A stretch of 64,000 nucleotides of DNA, taken from IMG/VR virus record IMGVR_UViG_3300032240_001244, positions 23,182-87,181 of that record. One strand, 5' to 3'. Both the position numbers and the translations under genes were made by a program. This document shows, one piece after another, positions 28,337 through 35,369 of this stretch. Origin of the DNA: a virus. The stretch's first letter is position 1. Every line of letters begins with the position of its first letter. Below the pieces are notes generated by a model. That model had not been told where the DNA came from and made no database searches. It saw only the letters and a program-made list of their open reading frames with translations.

Positions 28337-29128
28337 GTGAGAAACTTACTTAATTTACTACTAGAAGCACCTATAGATGCAGCCACTATCCAGAAAATGA
28401 TTAATTCTGGTAAGCAGGTATCTATATACTATCAAGGAGACGATAATAGCAAGAAAGGTTGGAAAAAAGTAGAACCTGTTAAGGTTGAAACTGTTGATGG
28501 TAAGGAGACTCTTATTGCATATGAGATAGAAGGTTTAGGAAAAAAACCTATTAAAAAACAGTTCACTCAAGAAAAGATTACCAACTGGAACGTCCTAAGC
28601 ACTGTCACAGCTACCACTGCAGCTAAGGAAAAGGAGAAAGAAAAGAAATTACCAAAAAAACCTGGAGCTAAGCCTCCTACCCCAAAGCAAAGAAGTTTGG
28701 GGTCTCAAGGAGATGACTTCTGTGATGCTATAACTAATAAGAGAATAGTTAAAATGTACTATAAGGGAGACGAAGAAGAGGCTCCTGGATGGCGTACAGA
28801 TGTACAGGCGGTGTGCTACGGATCTCGTAAAGGAGTTAAGTATGTAAGAGCTTGGGTAGGGTCAGGCAAATCAGTTAGCGCAGATAAAAATCCACAAAAG
28901 AAAGCATTACCAGGTTGGAGATTCTTTCGTCAAGATAGAATACAAAAGTGGGAAGTAGACGCTACAAAAACTTTCAAAGCACCGCCTAAGGCAGACTTTA
29001 ATCCTAAAGGAGACAAGTTAATGGATACCATATTATGTATATCAGATTTTGCACCAGATGCACCGCCAGCAGCATTACAAGAAGGATCAATACTTTCAGC
29101 TATAAAGGAGGCAATCAAAATCTTTTAA
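28337..29128 (+). CDS. Protein with two WYL/SH3-like repeats
   Basis: GTG start directly after the promoter; no ATG is in frame nearby. 263 residues. Two similar units are visible, IQKMINSGKQVSIYYQGDD...KGWKKVEPV (about 19-50) and ITNKRIVKMYYKGDEEEAPGW...GWRFFRQDRIQKWEV (about 135-210). They are separated by a Lys/Pro-rich linker. The I(x)NKKxVxIYY...GWR...FRxDRI pattern resembles WYL domains, which bind ligands or nucleic acid in regulators. No DNA-binding domain is attached. Similar free-standing units occur in phages; role unknown. Confidence 0.65.
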   Translation: MRNLLNLLLEAPIDAATIQKMINSGKQVSIYYQGDDNSKKGWKKVEPVKVETVDGKETLIAYEIEGLGKKPIKKQFTQEKITNWNVLSTVTATTAAKEKEKEKKLPKKPGAKPPTPKQRSLGSQGDDFCDAITNKRIVKMYYKGDEEEAPGWRTDVQAVCYGSRKGVKYVRAWVGSGKSVSADKNPQKKALPGWRFFRQDRIQKWEVDATKTFKAPPKADFNPKGDKLMDTILCISDFAPDAPPAALQEGSILSAIKEAIKIF

Positions 29129-29138
29129 AACTAGGAAG

Positions 29139-29477
29139 ATGAATCAGAAAGGAAAGAAGCAGTCGGTTAAAAAAAGAGTTGTGCCTTTTCTGAACTACAC
29201 AGTGAGAAACTTCTCAGACTATAATGAAATATCGGATATGGCAGAGACTCAAAAAATTATATTCGATAATCTTGTAGAAGCTATAAACTTTAGTGTAAGT
29301 AAAAATAAAAACCAAGCAGACATTTTTAAATTAAATGAAGATGTTTGTGTAACTTTGGAAAAAGAAAAGTGGGCAACATCTCTTAAAAAAGCTATAGAGT
29401 TTTACTCTTCAACTGAGGTGGAAGACTACGAAAAATGTAAACAGTGTAGAGATATTATTGAAAAAATAACGTTATGA
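29139..29477 (+). CDS. Hypothetical protein, 112 aa
   Basis: Basic N-terminus (KKQSVKKRVV) then an acidic, helix-rich body ending with a C-x-x-C (KQCRD) pair fragment. No motif recognised. Four-base overlap with the following gene indicates coupled translation. Position ahead of two genes that resemble packaging or DNA-binding proteins makes a DNA-related role possible. Confidence 0.72.
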   Translation: MNQKGKKQSVKKRVVPFLNYTVRNFSDYNEISDMAETQKIIFDNLVEAINFSVSKNKNQADIFKLNEDVCVTLEKEKWATSLKKAIEFYSSTEVEDYEKCKQCRDIIEKITL

Positions 29478-29887
29478 AAAAAGACTTCGACCCAGATAAT
29501 AGCCACGATCAAAATGTAAAGATTGCAATAGATAAGATCATTGGACAGGAAACTTCATTTAGGAAGCTAAAGAAAACACAAGAAGACCACAAAAGGATTC
29601 TATTTGTTAGAATAATAGAGTCCATAATAAATGCAGAAGAAAGAGCAATAGGGTTGGATGAAGGATTTCAAATGGATATGACCAAATATAATCAACTGTT
29701 CTTTGATATTATTACAGACTTCTTTTCATTTACTTTCAATAAACAACAGGTCAATCTTATTAACTTCTACTTGTACGACAGATACGCTGCGGATGGATCT
29801 GTACTTGATTTAATAAACGATGATGAGACTGTAGTACCATTACACACACCAAATGATCTTTGGTATCTATTGAACAAAAATGAATAG
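29474..29887 (+). CDS. Hypothetical protein, 137 aa
   Basis: Helical protein with mixed charge, a GQETSFRKLKKTQEDHKRIL segment and a hydrophobic IITDFFSFTFNKQQVNLINFYLYD middle. No family recognised. Overlaps the upstream gene by four bases and ends two bases before the HTH/HNH-like gene. Confidence 0.72.
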   Translation: MKKDFDPDNSHDQNVKIAIDKIIGQETSFRKLKKTQEDHKRILFVRIIESIINAEERAIGLDEGFQMDMTKYNQLFFDIITDFFSFTFNKQQVNLINFYLYDRYAADGSVLDLINDDETVVPLHTPNDLWYLLNKNE

Positions 29888-29889
29888 TT

Positions 29890-30591
29890 ATGCAAATCAA
29901 ATCTTTCAAAAAAGAGAAATCTAATAGAGGGCAAGACCTTAATATAGAAAGGCAAGCTATTGAAAGAGCTATGAGAGATACTATGTCAAACAAAGCTGCG
30001 GCAAGGTTCTTAGGAGTATCTTTTAAAACATATAAGAAATACGCCCAGATGTACCGTAATGAAGATGGTATAACCTTATATGAGCTACATAAGAACCAAG
30101 CTGCTAAAGGTATTCCTAAGTTTGGCAAGAGGAGGCATGACAAGGCTTCCATCATGGATATCATGGAAGGGAGAGTCCCTAAAACATTTGTATCAATTAA
30201 AATATTAAAACATCAAATAATACAGCATGGAATCTTAAAAGAAGAATGTTGTAGGTGTGGATTCAAAGAGCAGCGTGTATTAGATTACAAGACCCCTCTT
30301 ATAATGAATTTTAGGGATGGAGATAAAAAAAATTGGGCTTTAGAAAACATAGAATTTCTATGCTATAATTGTTTTTTTCTTTGTGTAGGAGAAGTTTTTA
30401 CAAATAAACAACTGTCTGTAATGGAAGATTTTACAGATTTAAGATCTGTTAAAATAGATCTAGACTTGCCAGTAAAACATGAGGAAGCCATAAAAGAATC
30501 AATTAACCTGGAAAATAAACATATTTATAGTAGTGAAGAAAGGCCAGAGGATTACGGAGATGATTTAATATCAACATTCAGAAGACGATGA
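29890..30591 (+). CDS. HTH protein with a degenerate HNH-type zinc domain
   Basis: Residues about 20-50 (IERAMRDTMSNKAAARFLGV then SFKTYKKYA) form a Fis/resolvase-like helix-turn-helix. A zinc domain follows: CCRCGF, then LIMNFRDGDKKNWALENIEFLCYNCF. Spacing equals HNH nucleases of the type CxxC...LDHxDGxxxNNxxxNLxxLCPNCH, but both catalytic histidines are replaced (MNF for LDH, NCF for NCH). It probably binds DNA through the fold without cutting. 233 residues; operon partner of the two hypothetical genes before it. Confidence 0.75.
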   Translation: MQIKSFKKEKSNRGQDLNIERQAIERAMRDTMSNKAAARFLGVSFKTYKKYAQMYRNEDGITLYELHKNQAAKGIPKFGKRRHDKASIMDIMEGRVPKTFVSIKILKHQIIQHGILKEECCRCGFKEQRVLDYKTPLIMNFRDGDKKNWALENIEFLCYNCFFLCVGEVFTNKQLSVMEDFTDLRSVKIDLDLPVKHEEAIKESINLENKHIYSSEERPEDYGDDLISTFRRR

Positions 30592-30953
30592 AAAGAAAAG
30601 ATTACGTTGATAAAACTGCTGATGATCTTATAAAAAAGAAAGATGCTTCAGATAAGTTATTAGCGTTTGCTGGAAGAGCATCTAGTCTAACAGCGTTTTT
30701 AGTAAACAAGTCTAAGGAAGAGGTATTGATGAAGGAGGCTCATAAGAAACTACCAGCACTTAAAGAAAAGCTTGTAGAACATAAGGTATTTTTTGAAAGG
30801 AAGACAATAAAAAGTGATAATATAAGGAACTTAAACAATGAGATCACCAAGTGTGAAAAGTTTATTGAAGGGTTGGGAGAAAAAACTACTATTGAGGATC
30901 TCAAAATTATTTTGGACTGGTACTATAAAACCTCGGAGAAATATGGATTTTGA
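30588..30953 (+). CDS. Hypothetical helical protein, 121 aa
   Basis: Lys- and Glu-rich, almost wholly helical, with several Leu heptads; likely forms a coiled coil. Four-base overlap with the HTH/HNH-like gene. No family recognised. Confidence 0.72.
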   Translation: MKRKDYVDKTADDLIKKKDASDKLLAFAGRASSLTAFLVNKSKEEVLMKEAHKKLPALKEKLVEHKVFFERKTIKSDNIRNLNNEITKCEKFIEGLGEKTTIEDLKIILDWYYKTSEKYGF

Positions 30954-31281
30954 TGCTGAAGACTTGTATATAATAGAAGTCAGTGATAAGGATATGACAA
31001 TTAAGCAAGTTCTAGTGGAACACGAAAGAGCTTTGTCTTTAGCCATAGTAGAAAAAATTTGCTACGCTATGGACAATAACTTGAAAAAAATAAACATTGC
31101 TAGAATATACACAGACTCAATTGCAATAACACTTCATACTTCTTTACCAAGTTTCCAAGAGACTTTGGAGACAAACATTGAAAATCTCATAAAGCATGAG
31201 GAGTATGAGATGTGTGCTATAGGTAAAAAACACCTTGATATCCTAAAAGAAAAACCCGATAGAAAATATTTGAATATATAA
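30943..31281 (+). CDS. Hypothetical protein, 112 aa
   Basis: Start set at ATG 30943; an upstream in-frame ATG at 30838 would overlap the previous gene by 116 bases and encode a basic stretch unlike the rest. Mixed alpha/beta protein with IYIIEVSDKDM-like strands and an EHERALSLAIVEKICYAMD helix. No motif recognised. Ends the operon just before the promoter at 31269. Confidence 0.65.
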   Translation: MDFDAEDLYIIEVSDKDMTIKQVLVEHERALSLAIVEKICYAMDNNLKKINIARIYTDSIAITLHTSLPSFQETLETNIENLIKHEEYEMCAIGKKHLDILKEKPDRKYLNI

Positions 31282-31300
31282 ATATTTATATATATCTTTG
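31269..31300 (+). promoter_or_regulatory. Bacteroidota-type promoter for lipoprotein and tmRNA
   Basis: TTTG at 31269-31272 and TATCTTTG at 31293-31300 with a 20-base spacer. It is the only clear promoter upstream of both the lipoprotein gene at 31321 and the tmRNA at 31522, so the tmRNA may be cut from a shared transcript. Confidence 0.7.
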
Positions 31301-31320
31301 TAAATATAATATAATATAAA

Positions 31321-31515
31321 ATGAAAAAAGCATTTATTATTTTTTTGTTATCTTTGTTTGTAGTATCCTGTGGAGGATCTAATGAAAGTAAACCTGTAGA
31401 AGCTACATATGCACCAGTAGGAGTTGATAGTTCAAATATACTACCTCCACTTACGGATAGTGCTAAGATTGAATTGAATGGAGAAAAACCAAAGCCACAG
31501 TTGAACGAGAATTAA
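31321..31515 (+). CDS. Small lipoprotein, 64 aa
   Basis: MKKAFIIFLLSLFVVSC is a lipoprotein signal with lipobox VVSC (lipidated C17), followed by GGS, as in Bacteroidota lipoproteins, then a Pro-rich 47-residue mature part. Possible roles are an o-spanin-like lysis factor or superinfection exclusion; no spanin partner is evident. It ends six bases before the tmRNA 5' end. Confidence 0.78.
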   Translation: MKKAFIIFLLSLFVVSCGGSNESKPVEATYAPVGVDSSNILPPLTDSAKIELNGEKPKPQLNEN

Positions 31516-31606
31516 AAATAAGGGCCTAACCGGTATCGATTCGTAATCGGAGGGTAGTACCACACGCAGAGATAAGTACTAGATCTCTTTAAACTCTGTA
31601 CAAAAT

Positions 31607-31684
31607 ATAAACGACGAAATGTCTACTATGACCTTCGATGACCTTATGGCCTTCGTTGGTGCCGATGAAGCAACATTTGCTTAG
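31607..31684 (+). other. tmRNA proteolysis-tag reading frame
   Basis: ATA then AAC GAC GAA matches the resume region of other tmRNAs (GCA AAC GAC GAA in E. coli). Reading on gives NDEMSTMTFDDLMAFVGADE then ATFA and TAG 31682-31684. That is 25 codons if ATA is the resume codon. The tag is more than twice the usual 10-15 and ends TFA instead of the usual LAA/ALAA, although still small and hydrophobic. Confidence 0.7.
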
Positions 31685-31911
31685 TCCGCCGAGGTGTCTA
31701 CAACCTCGCTTCAAACAAAGTGGAACACAGAGTTTCCCCGATCGACTCTTTAAATAAGGACTGGGGTGGTGGAAAGCTGTCTCCGGACAACCCCTTACTG
31801 ATCAGCTTGCAGATCAAAACTACGGTGCAGATGACGGGGGATCTCCCTCTTGATTGTCAGTACTAAGCGTGTGATATGCTGGTATTATTGTTCATTACGA
31901 AGACGTGGGTT

Positions 31912-32189
31912 TGTGGAATCGGACCCATCTAGTAGGAATACTAGATTAAAAACTGGATGAATTGCTGGAACTCCTATGACATAGGACAATCAGCAGCCAA
32001 GCCTAAAGTACACTTTAGGAAGGTTCAACGACTAGCGGAGAGATAAAGTTCTCTTAATAACCGCACTAGCGTCCAGCACCCAGATCGGGTGATGATATAG
32101 TCTGATCCTCTTGGTAACAAGAGTTGTAGTTCTTTACGAGGCTGTCTATGAAATCTAAAGTTTCTGGATCTAACAAAAGAATACCAGTG
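31912..32189 (+). ncRNA. Group I intron in the tmRNA T-loop
   Basis: Exon TGGGTT (31906-31911) pairs with the guide GACCCA and its preceding G (31922-31927), giving the required U-G pair at the 5' splice site (U31911, G31922). G31921 and two bases before it can pair with the 3' exon CGA (P10). The core is visible: P2 hairpin CTAGTA/TACTAG (31929-31944), P6-like CCTAAAGT/ACTTTAGG (about 32002-32019), P7 GACTA (32030-32034) with TAGTC (32098-32102), and P9 CTCTTG/CAAGAG (about 32108-32123). The intron ends in G32189. It is 278 nt and carries no homing-endonuclease frame. Confidence 0.87.
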
Positions 32190-32241
32190 CGAATCCCACT
32201 AGGTCCACTTAAAGGTTTAGGTTAGGATTATGGTTAAAACG

Positions 32242-32271
32242 AAGGGGGGTTTCTACCCCCTTTCTCTTTTT
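32242..32271 (+). terminator. Rho-independent terminator after tmRNA
   Basis: AAGGGGG (32242-32248) pairs with CCCCCTT (32256-32262) around a short loop, followed by a T-rich run TTCTCTTTTT. Strong G/C stem; ends the lipoprotein-tmRNA transcript. Confidence 0.82.
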
Positions 32272-32302
32272 GTATATATTTATATTAAACAAAATAATTT
32301 AT

Positions 32303-32824
32303 ATGAAAAGTTTAATGTTAGCAGTTATTGTTTTAATTGGGATGGTTTCATGTTCTAAAGTCCCAGACAATAAAGTACACGAATCCAAAGTAGAATTAGG
32401 CGGATTTCAGTACGATCCAATAGTAAAAAAACCGGTTCAAGTTCAAGAAGAGTATTATCAAATAGCACCTACATGGGGACAGGCTTTTGATTACGCTTCT
32501 AAGAGAAGTGATCACATTATTTATACTGTACTAGGGGTGATATTCTTAATAGCTTTCGTTGCTTTATTCTATGGAAAAGCCTCAGATGCTAGCTGGCTAC
32601 CTAAGTTCCTTGATAATGAAATTATATTTGTAGCTGCTTTATTTCTTCTAGTAGCATCTACAGTTACATTTTTTACTACCCATGCTTCTGAAGTTAGATG
32701 GCAAAATGACAAGTGGGTTAAAAAAGAAGTGTACGATAAGGCAATAAAAGAAGCAGGATCTACTCAGCCAATTTGGGATAGCCTTGAGGCCAATCATTTG
32801 ATCATAGGTGGACCATGGAAGTAG
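32303..32824 (+). CDS. Lipoprotein with two membrane helices, 173 aa
   Basis: Start at ATG 32303 because it places a lipoprotein signal at the N-terminus: MKSLMLAVIVLIGMVSC, C17 as the lipid cysteine. Two hydrophobic helices follow (about 73-92 and 106-128). A lipoprotein signal plus internal helices is uncommon; the protein may be anchored in the inner membrane. Overlaps the next gene by 10 bases. Confidence 0.7.
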   Translation: MKSLMLAVIVLIGMVSCSKVPDNKVHESKVELGGFQYDPIVKKPVQVQEEYYQIAPTWGQAFDYASKRSDHIIYTVLGVIFLIAFVALFYGKASDASWLPKFLDNEIIFVAALFLLVASTVTFFTTHASEVRWQNDKWVKKEVYDKAIKEAGSTQPIWDSLEANHLIIGGPWK

Positions 32825-33186
32825 TAGAAAGTCTTATACTGTCTTTATTATTCACAGGCATCAATATCGGGTTAGCCCGGTATGATGCTTGGAGAATAAA
32901 ACATAACATTAGAATAAGACATGCAATTAATGCTTTATTGTATTGTATTTTATTAATACCTTTCTATAGATGCCTATCAATTTATAATTTGATAGGTCTT
33001 TTATTAATTAGAATACCTGTGTTTAATACCTGTTTAAATGTGTTTAGGGGGCTATCTGCTACATACATAAGCCACACTACTACCAGTATAGTAGATAAAA
33101 TAATGAATGGTGTAGTAGAAAAGCTAGGGTATTGGGTATATCATATTATAATATACATCATAGCTATAGTATTAATATTTATGTAA
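32815..33186 (+). CDS. Membrane protein, 123 aa
   Basis: Three or four hydrophobic helices (about 3-20, 38-65 and 104-123) with a short polar middle. No family recognised. Forms a pair with the upstream lipoprotein gene. It could be part of lysis or an envelope-remodelling system. Confidence 0.72.
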   Translation: MEVVESLILSLLFTGINIGLARYDAWRIKHNIRIRHAINALLYCILLIPFYRCLSIYNLIGLLLIRIPVFNTCLNVFRGLSATYISHTTTSIVDKIMNGVVEKLGYWVYHIIIYIIAIVLIFM

Positions 33187-33226
33187 AATAAAATAGAGAA
33201 TGTTCTTCTGAATAAATTTTAATAGT

Positions 33227-33472
33227 ATGAAGAAGTTTTTTCAAGATCTATTTAATGATAATAACAGTATTAATGAGAAAGCTGTTATAGGATTCATGTC
33301 ATTTGTAATGATGTGTGTATTTGCAATTACTGATATTGTTTTAGGTACTAAAAATAAAACACTAGTTATAAATGAATATATATTTGATGCGTTTAAATGG
33401 TTAACAGCTATTTGCTTTGGAATAGCCAGTGTGGATAAGTTTATAAACAAGAGATCTGAAAAGGGAGACTAG
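33227..33472 (+). CDS. Holin-like membrane protein, 81 aa
   Basis: Two hydrophobic helices (about 19-40 and 55-70) between a charged N-terminus (KKFFQDLFNDNNS) and a basic/acidic C-terminal tail. Size and topology fit small phage holins or anti-holins, but no family signature is certain. Leader is A/T-rich without Shine-Dalgarno. Confidence 0.68.
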   Translation: MKKFFQDLFNDNNSINEKAVIGFMSFVMMCVFAITDIVLGTKNKTLVINEYIFDAFKWLTAICFGIASVDKFINKRSEKGD

Positions 33473-33488
33473 TATTTTTTAAAATAAA

Positions 33489-33520
33489 TTTGTTTTATAT
33501 ATACATTATATTTATCTTTG
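33489..33520 (+). promoter_or_regulatory. Bacteroidota-type promoter before 33537
   Basis: TTTG at 33489-33492 and TATCTTTG at 33513-33520 with a 20-base spacer; the ATG at 33537 follows 16 bases later. Confidence 0.7.
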
Positions 33521-33536
33521 ATAAAAATTAAAAGTT

Positions 33537-33707
33537 ATGAGTAACGCAAACATCACCCCAGAACAGCAATTGATTATAGAAAAAGTTGAATATCAACTAT
33601 CTGAAATCAAAGATCAGGATCTCCTCTACTCATCTATTAGAGAAATACTTTATAGTATCCCAAACAATTACGATTTAGGAGTAGTAATCAGACAATTATT
33701 TAGTTAA
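33537..33707 (+). CDS. Small hypothetical protein, 56 aa
   Basis: An ORF from ATG 33537 (GTTATG context) to TAA 33705-33707 encodes an acidic, helical protein beginning MSNANITPEQQLIIEKVEYQ and ending with a VVIRQLF helix. It sits immediately behind a good promoter and fills the gap between two genes, which supports it being real. No family recognised. Confidence 0.7.
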   Translation: MSNANITPEQQLIIEKVEYQLSEIKDQDLLYSSIREILYSIPNNYDLGVVIRQLFS

Positions 33708-33722
33708 AAAACGCATAATGAT

Positions 33723-34013
33723 ATGGCAGAGTTTTCAAAACAATGGTGTGAAATTTGGGACCCTTCTATGCCTCATGACTTTGATATTGAGGATATTATA
33801 AAAGATATGAATAGAGATAGGTATTATCCTATAGTATGCGAAGGCTTTGGTTTTAATTGTATACATAAAGATGCGCATGGGAATATATGGCTATCTTATG
33901 GGTATGATAAAGATGGCAACAGTACTAGTTGGAGAAGATATAAGACTGTCTTGCTAGAAGAAAAGAAAAAAACACCAAATAATGAAAATTGCAGTATTCA
34001 GCGACACTCATAA
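33723..34013 (+). CDS. Hypothetical protein, 96 aa
   Basis: Acidic N-terminus, then a Tyr- and Trp-rich beta segment (GNIWLSYGYDKDGN). The last 32 bases overlap the metallophosphoesterase start, so the two are translated in coupling. No motif recognised. Confidence 0.68.
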   Translation: MAEFSKQWCEIWDPSMPHDFDIEDIIKDMNRDRYYPIVCEGFGFNCIHKDAHGNIWLSYGYDKDGNSTSWRRYKTVLLEEKKKTPNNENCSIQRHS

Positions 34014-34719
34014 TAAACACAAACAAGTAACTCTTCCAGAGTGTGATATTGCTATATTTGCCGGAGATGCCACTTCGGTTGGACAAAAGCACGAAGTAGA
34101 GAGCTTCCTTAATTGGTACGGTAAGCAATATCAGTGTAAGCACAAAGTCTTTATTGCTGGTAATCATGATAAGTCTTTTGATAAAAAATTCTATAGAAAT
34201 TTTGAAGACCATGATTTATTTAAAGAGAACGAGCATCTAGGAAAGCCTGGGTGGTTAGTAGATATGTTAGAGAGAGCCAGAGTTGTATTAAATGTACAGT
34301 ATCTTGAAAATCAATCTAGTATTATAGAAGGTATAAAAATATGGGGTAGTCCTATTACTCCAAGTTTCTATAAACAATACTGGGCTTTCAATGCTGATAG
34401 AAATGAAGAGGTCCGATCTTATTGGGATAAAATTCCCCAAGATACCAACATAGTTGTTACTCACGGACCTGTTCATGGTAAACTAGATTATATACCAGAG
34501 AGTGGTGAATATGTAGGATGCGTGGATTTAAAATCCAAGATAGAAGAAATAAAACCTATGATGTTTATTTGTGGTCATATACATTCTGGAAGAGGGGTAT
34601 ATAACACAGATAAAACATTGTATGTCAATTCCTCTATAATGGATAATGCGTATAATAAACAAGGAGAGCCAATGGTATTTAAAATAAATGTGGATAAGAT
34701 GTATGTAGATTTTTATTAA
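33982..34719 (+). CDS. Metallophosphoesterase (calcineurin-like)
   Basis: All five metal-binding blocks are present: FSDTHNK (D8, H10), IFAGDAT, IAGNHDKSF, VVTHGPVHG and GHIHSGRG. 245 residues, single domain. Such enzymes hydrolyse phosphodiesters or 2',3'-cyclic phosphates; targets could be nucleotides, RNA ends or signalling molecules. It precedes a convergent holin-like gene; no other hint to substrate. Confidence 0.88.
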   Translation: MKIAVFSDTHNKHKQVTLPECDIAIFAGDATSVGQKHEVESFLNWYGKQYQCKHKVFIAGNHDKSFDKKFYRNFEDHDLFKENEHLGKPGWLVDMLERARVVLNVQYLENQSSIIEGIKIWGSPITPSFYKQYWAFNADRNEEVRSYWDKIPQDTNIVVTHGPVHGKLDYIPESGEYVGCVDLKSKIEEIKPMMFICGHIHSGRGVYNTDKTLYVNSSIMDNAYNKQGEPMVFKINVDKMYVDFY

Positions 34720-34751
34720 CTTTTTGTATCTTTACATTAGTTCTTTGAAAT

Positions 34752-34778
34752 AAAAAAGGTCGGCATGAACCGACCTAT
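34752..34778 (-). terminator. Rho-independent terminator for the holin-like gene
   Basis: Read on the - strand, AGGTCGG pairs with CCGACCT around a short loop, followed by a T-run. It lies about 20 bases past the stop of the - strand gene at 34799. On the + strand the same hairpin is preceded, not followed, by a run of A. Confidence 0.8.
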
Positions 34779-34798
34779 TAAAAGTAAAAGCAATAAAA

Positions 34799-34960
34799 TT
34801 AAGCTTTCTTAGATACTACAGACCATATTGAACCAACGATAGTCATAATGCCACCAATTACTTCAATAGAAACTCCTTCGCTAACAATACCTTTTGTTAC
34901 AAGGATACCACCAGCAAAAGTAAGAATGTGTCTTACAAGGCCTAAAATTTGATCTTTCAT
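34799..34960 (-). CDS. Pam3-gp28-like small holin, 53 aa
   Basis: Translating the - strand from ATG 34960 gives a protein beginning MKDQILGLVRHILTFAGGIL and ending SIWSVVSKKA, with two hydrophobic helices around a VSEGVSIEVIGG turn. This is the pattern of the Pam3-gp28 holin family (VRxxLTxxGGxLVxKGxVxxxxxxxxxGxxxxxxxxxWS). It would form membrane lesions that release the endolysin. It is the only - strand gene in the first 46 kb and has its own terminator, so timing of its expression is separate. Confidence 0.8.
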   Translation of the reverse strand: MKDQILGLVRHILTFAGGILVTKGIVSEGVSIEVIGGIMTIVGSIWSVVSKKA

Positions 34961-35030
34961 GTTTGTTTGTTTTAATTAAAAATGCGTACCTTGTGGTACA
35001 CATATAAATATCTAAAAAATTAAAAATAAT

Positions 35031-35345
35031 TAGCCCGAAGGCCACGGGATCGAAAATTCAGGAATGCCTCTCTAATTGCCTTGAGATAGTATCGACTAGG
35101 ATTACGAAGCACACTGCTCCTCTAGATCGTTAGCTAGCGGTGTAAAGCAATCCCACTGGAAAATAGGATTGCAAATAAGGTTGATTGGGATGAATGCAAG
35201 TGCATCATCGGTTAGAAATGCCAATCGTAAAAGCAGGTGTCCACGCACCCATCTCCTGCTTTCCTAAAATTATTGAGAGAAGAAGACGAAAGTGATTTTA
35301 TGGTCAGTGTACATATTCCATAGATAGCTCCTGACTACTAAACTA
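35031..35345 (+). ncRNA. Structured RNA of unknown family, 5' flank of signalling cassette
   Basis: No ORF covers this stretch, yet it is full of long helices. They are CCCG/CGGG (35034-35048), GCAATCC/GGATTGC (35147-35172), GATTGG/CCAATC (35183-35226) enclosing a 9-bp bulged hairpin (35189-35209), AGCAGG/CCTGCT (35232-35260) and a final TGGTCAG/CTGACTA 7-bp stem (35301-35337). I tested RNase P, 6S, tmRNA and group I patterns and found no match. The strand is inferred from the downstream gene direction. Local G/C is higher than in neighbouring spacers, as expected for an RNA gene in an A/T-rich genome. Confidence 0.68.
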
Positions 35346-35369
35346 TTTAATAATTAAAACAAAACAAAA

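Larger units (their letters stand above)
31522..32207 (+). ncRNA. ssrA: tmRNA gene interrupted by a group I intron
   Basis: GGGCCTA (31522-31528) pairs with TAGGTCC (32200-32206) as a 7-bp acceptor with one G-U; A32207 is the discriminator and CCA is not encoded. GTATCGATTCG just after the 5' end resembles the conserved tmRNA start. The T-stem GTGGG (31905-31909) pairs perfectly with CCCAC (32195-32199), but the T-loop TT|CGAAT is split by 278 bases. Joined exons would give a 408-nt tmRNA, a normal size. The tag frame lies at 31607-31684. It would rescue stalled ribosomes during infection; smpB was not found here. Confidence 0.88.

Noticed and set aside
30838-30942. Longer N-terminus for the gene ending at 31281
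   Set aside because: It would overlap the upstream gene by 116 bases and add a basic segment unlike the rest; ATG 30943 is preferred.
34727-34747. Promoter for the first structured RNA
   Set aside because: TATCTTTA and TTCTTTG boxes are near a T-rich -33 area, but neither matches TAnnTTTG with correct spacing.
35031-35345. RNase P RNA
   Set aside because: The conserved P4 strands (GAGGAAAGTCC type and ACAGAA type) are absent on both strands.
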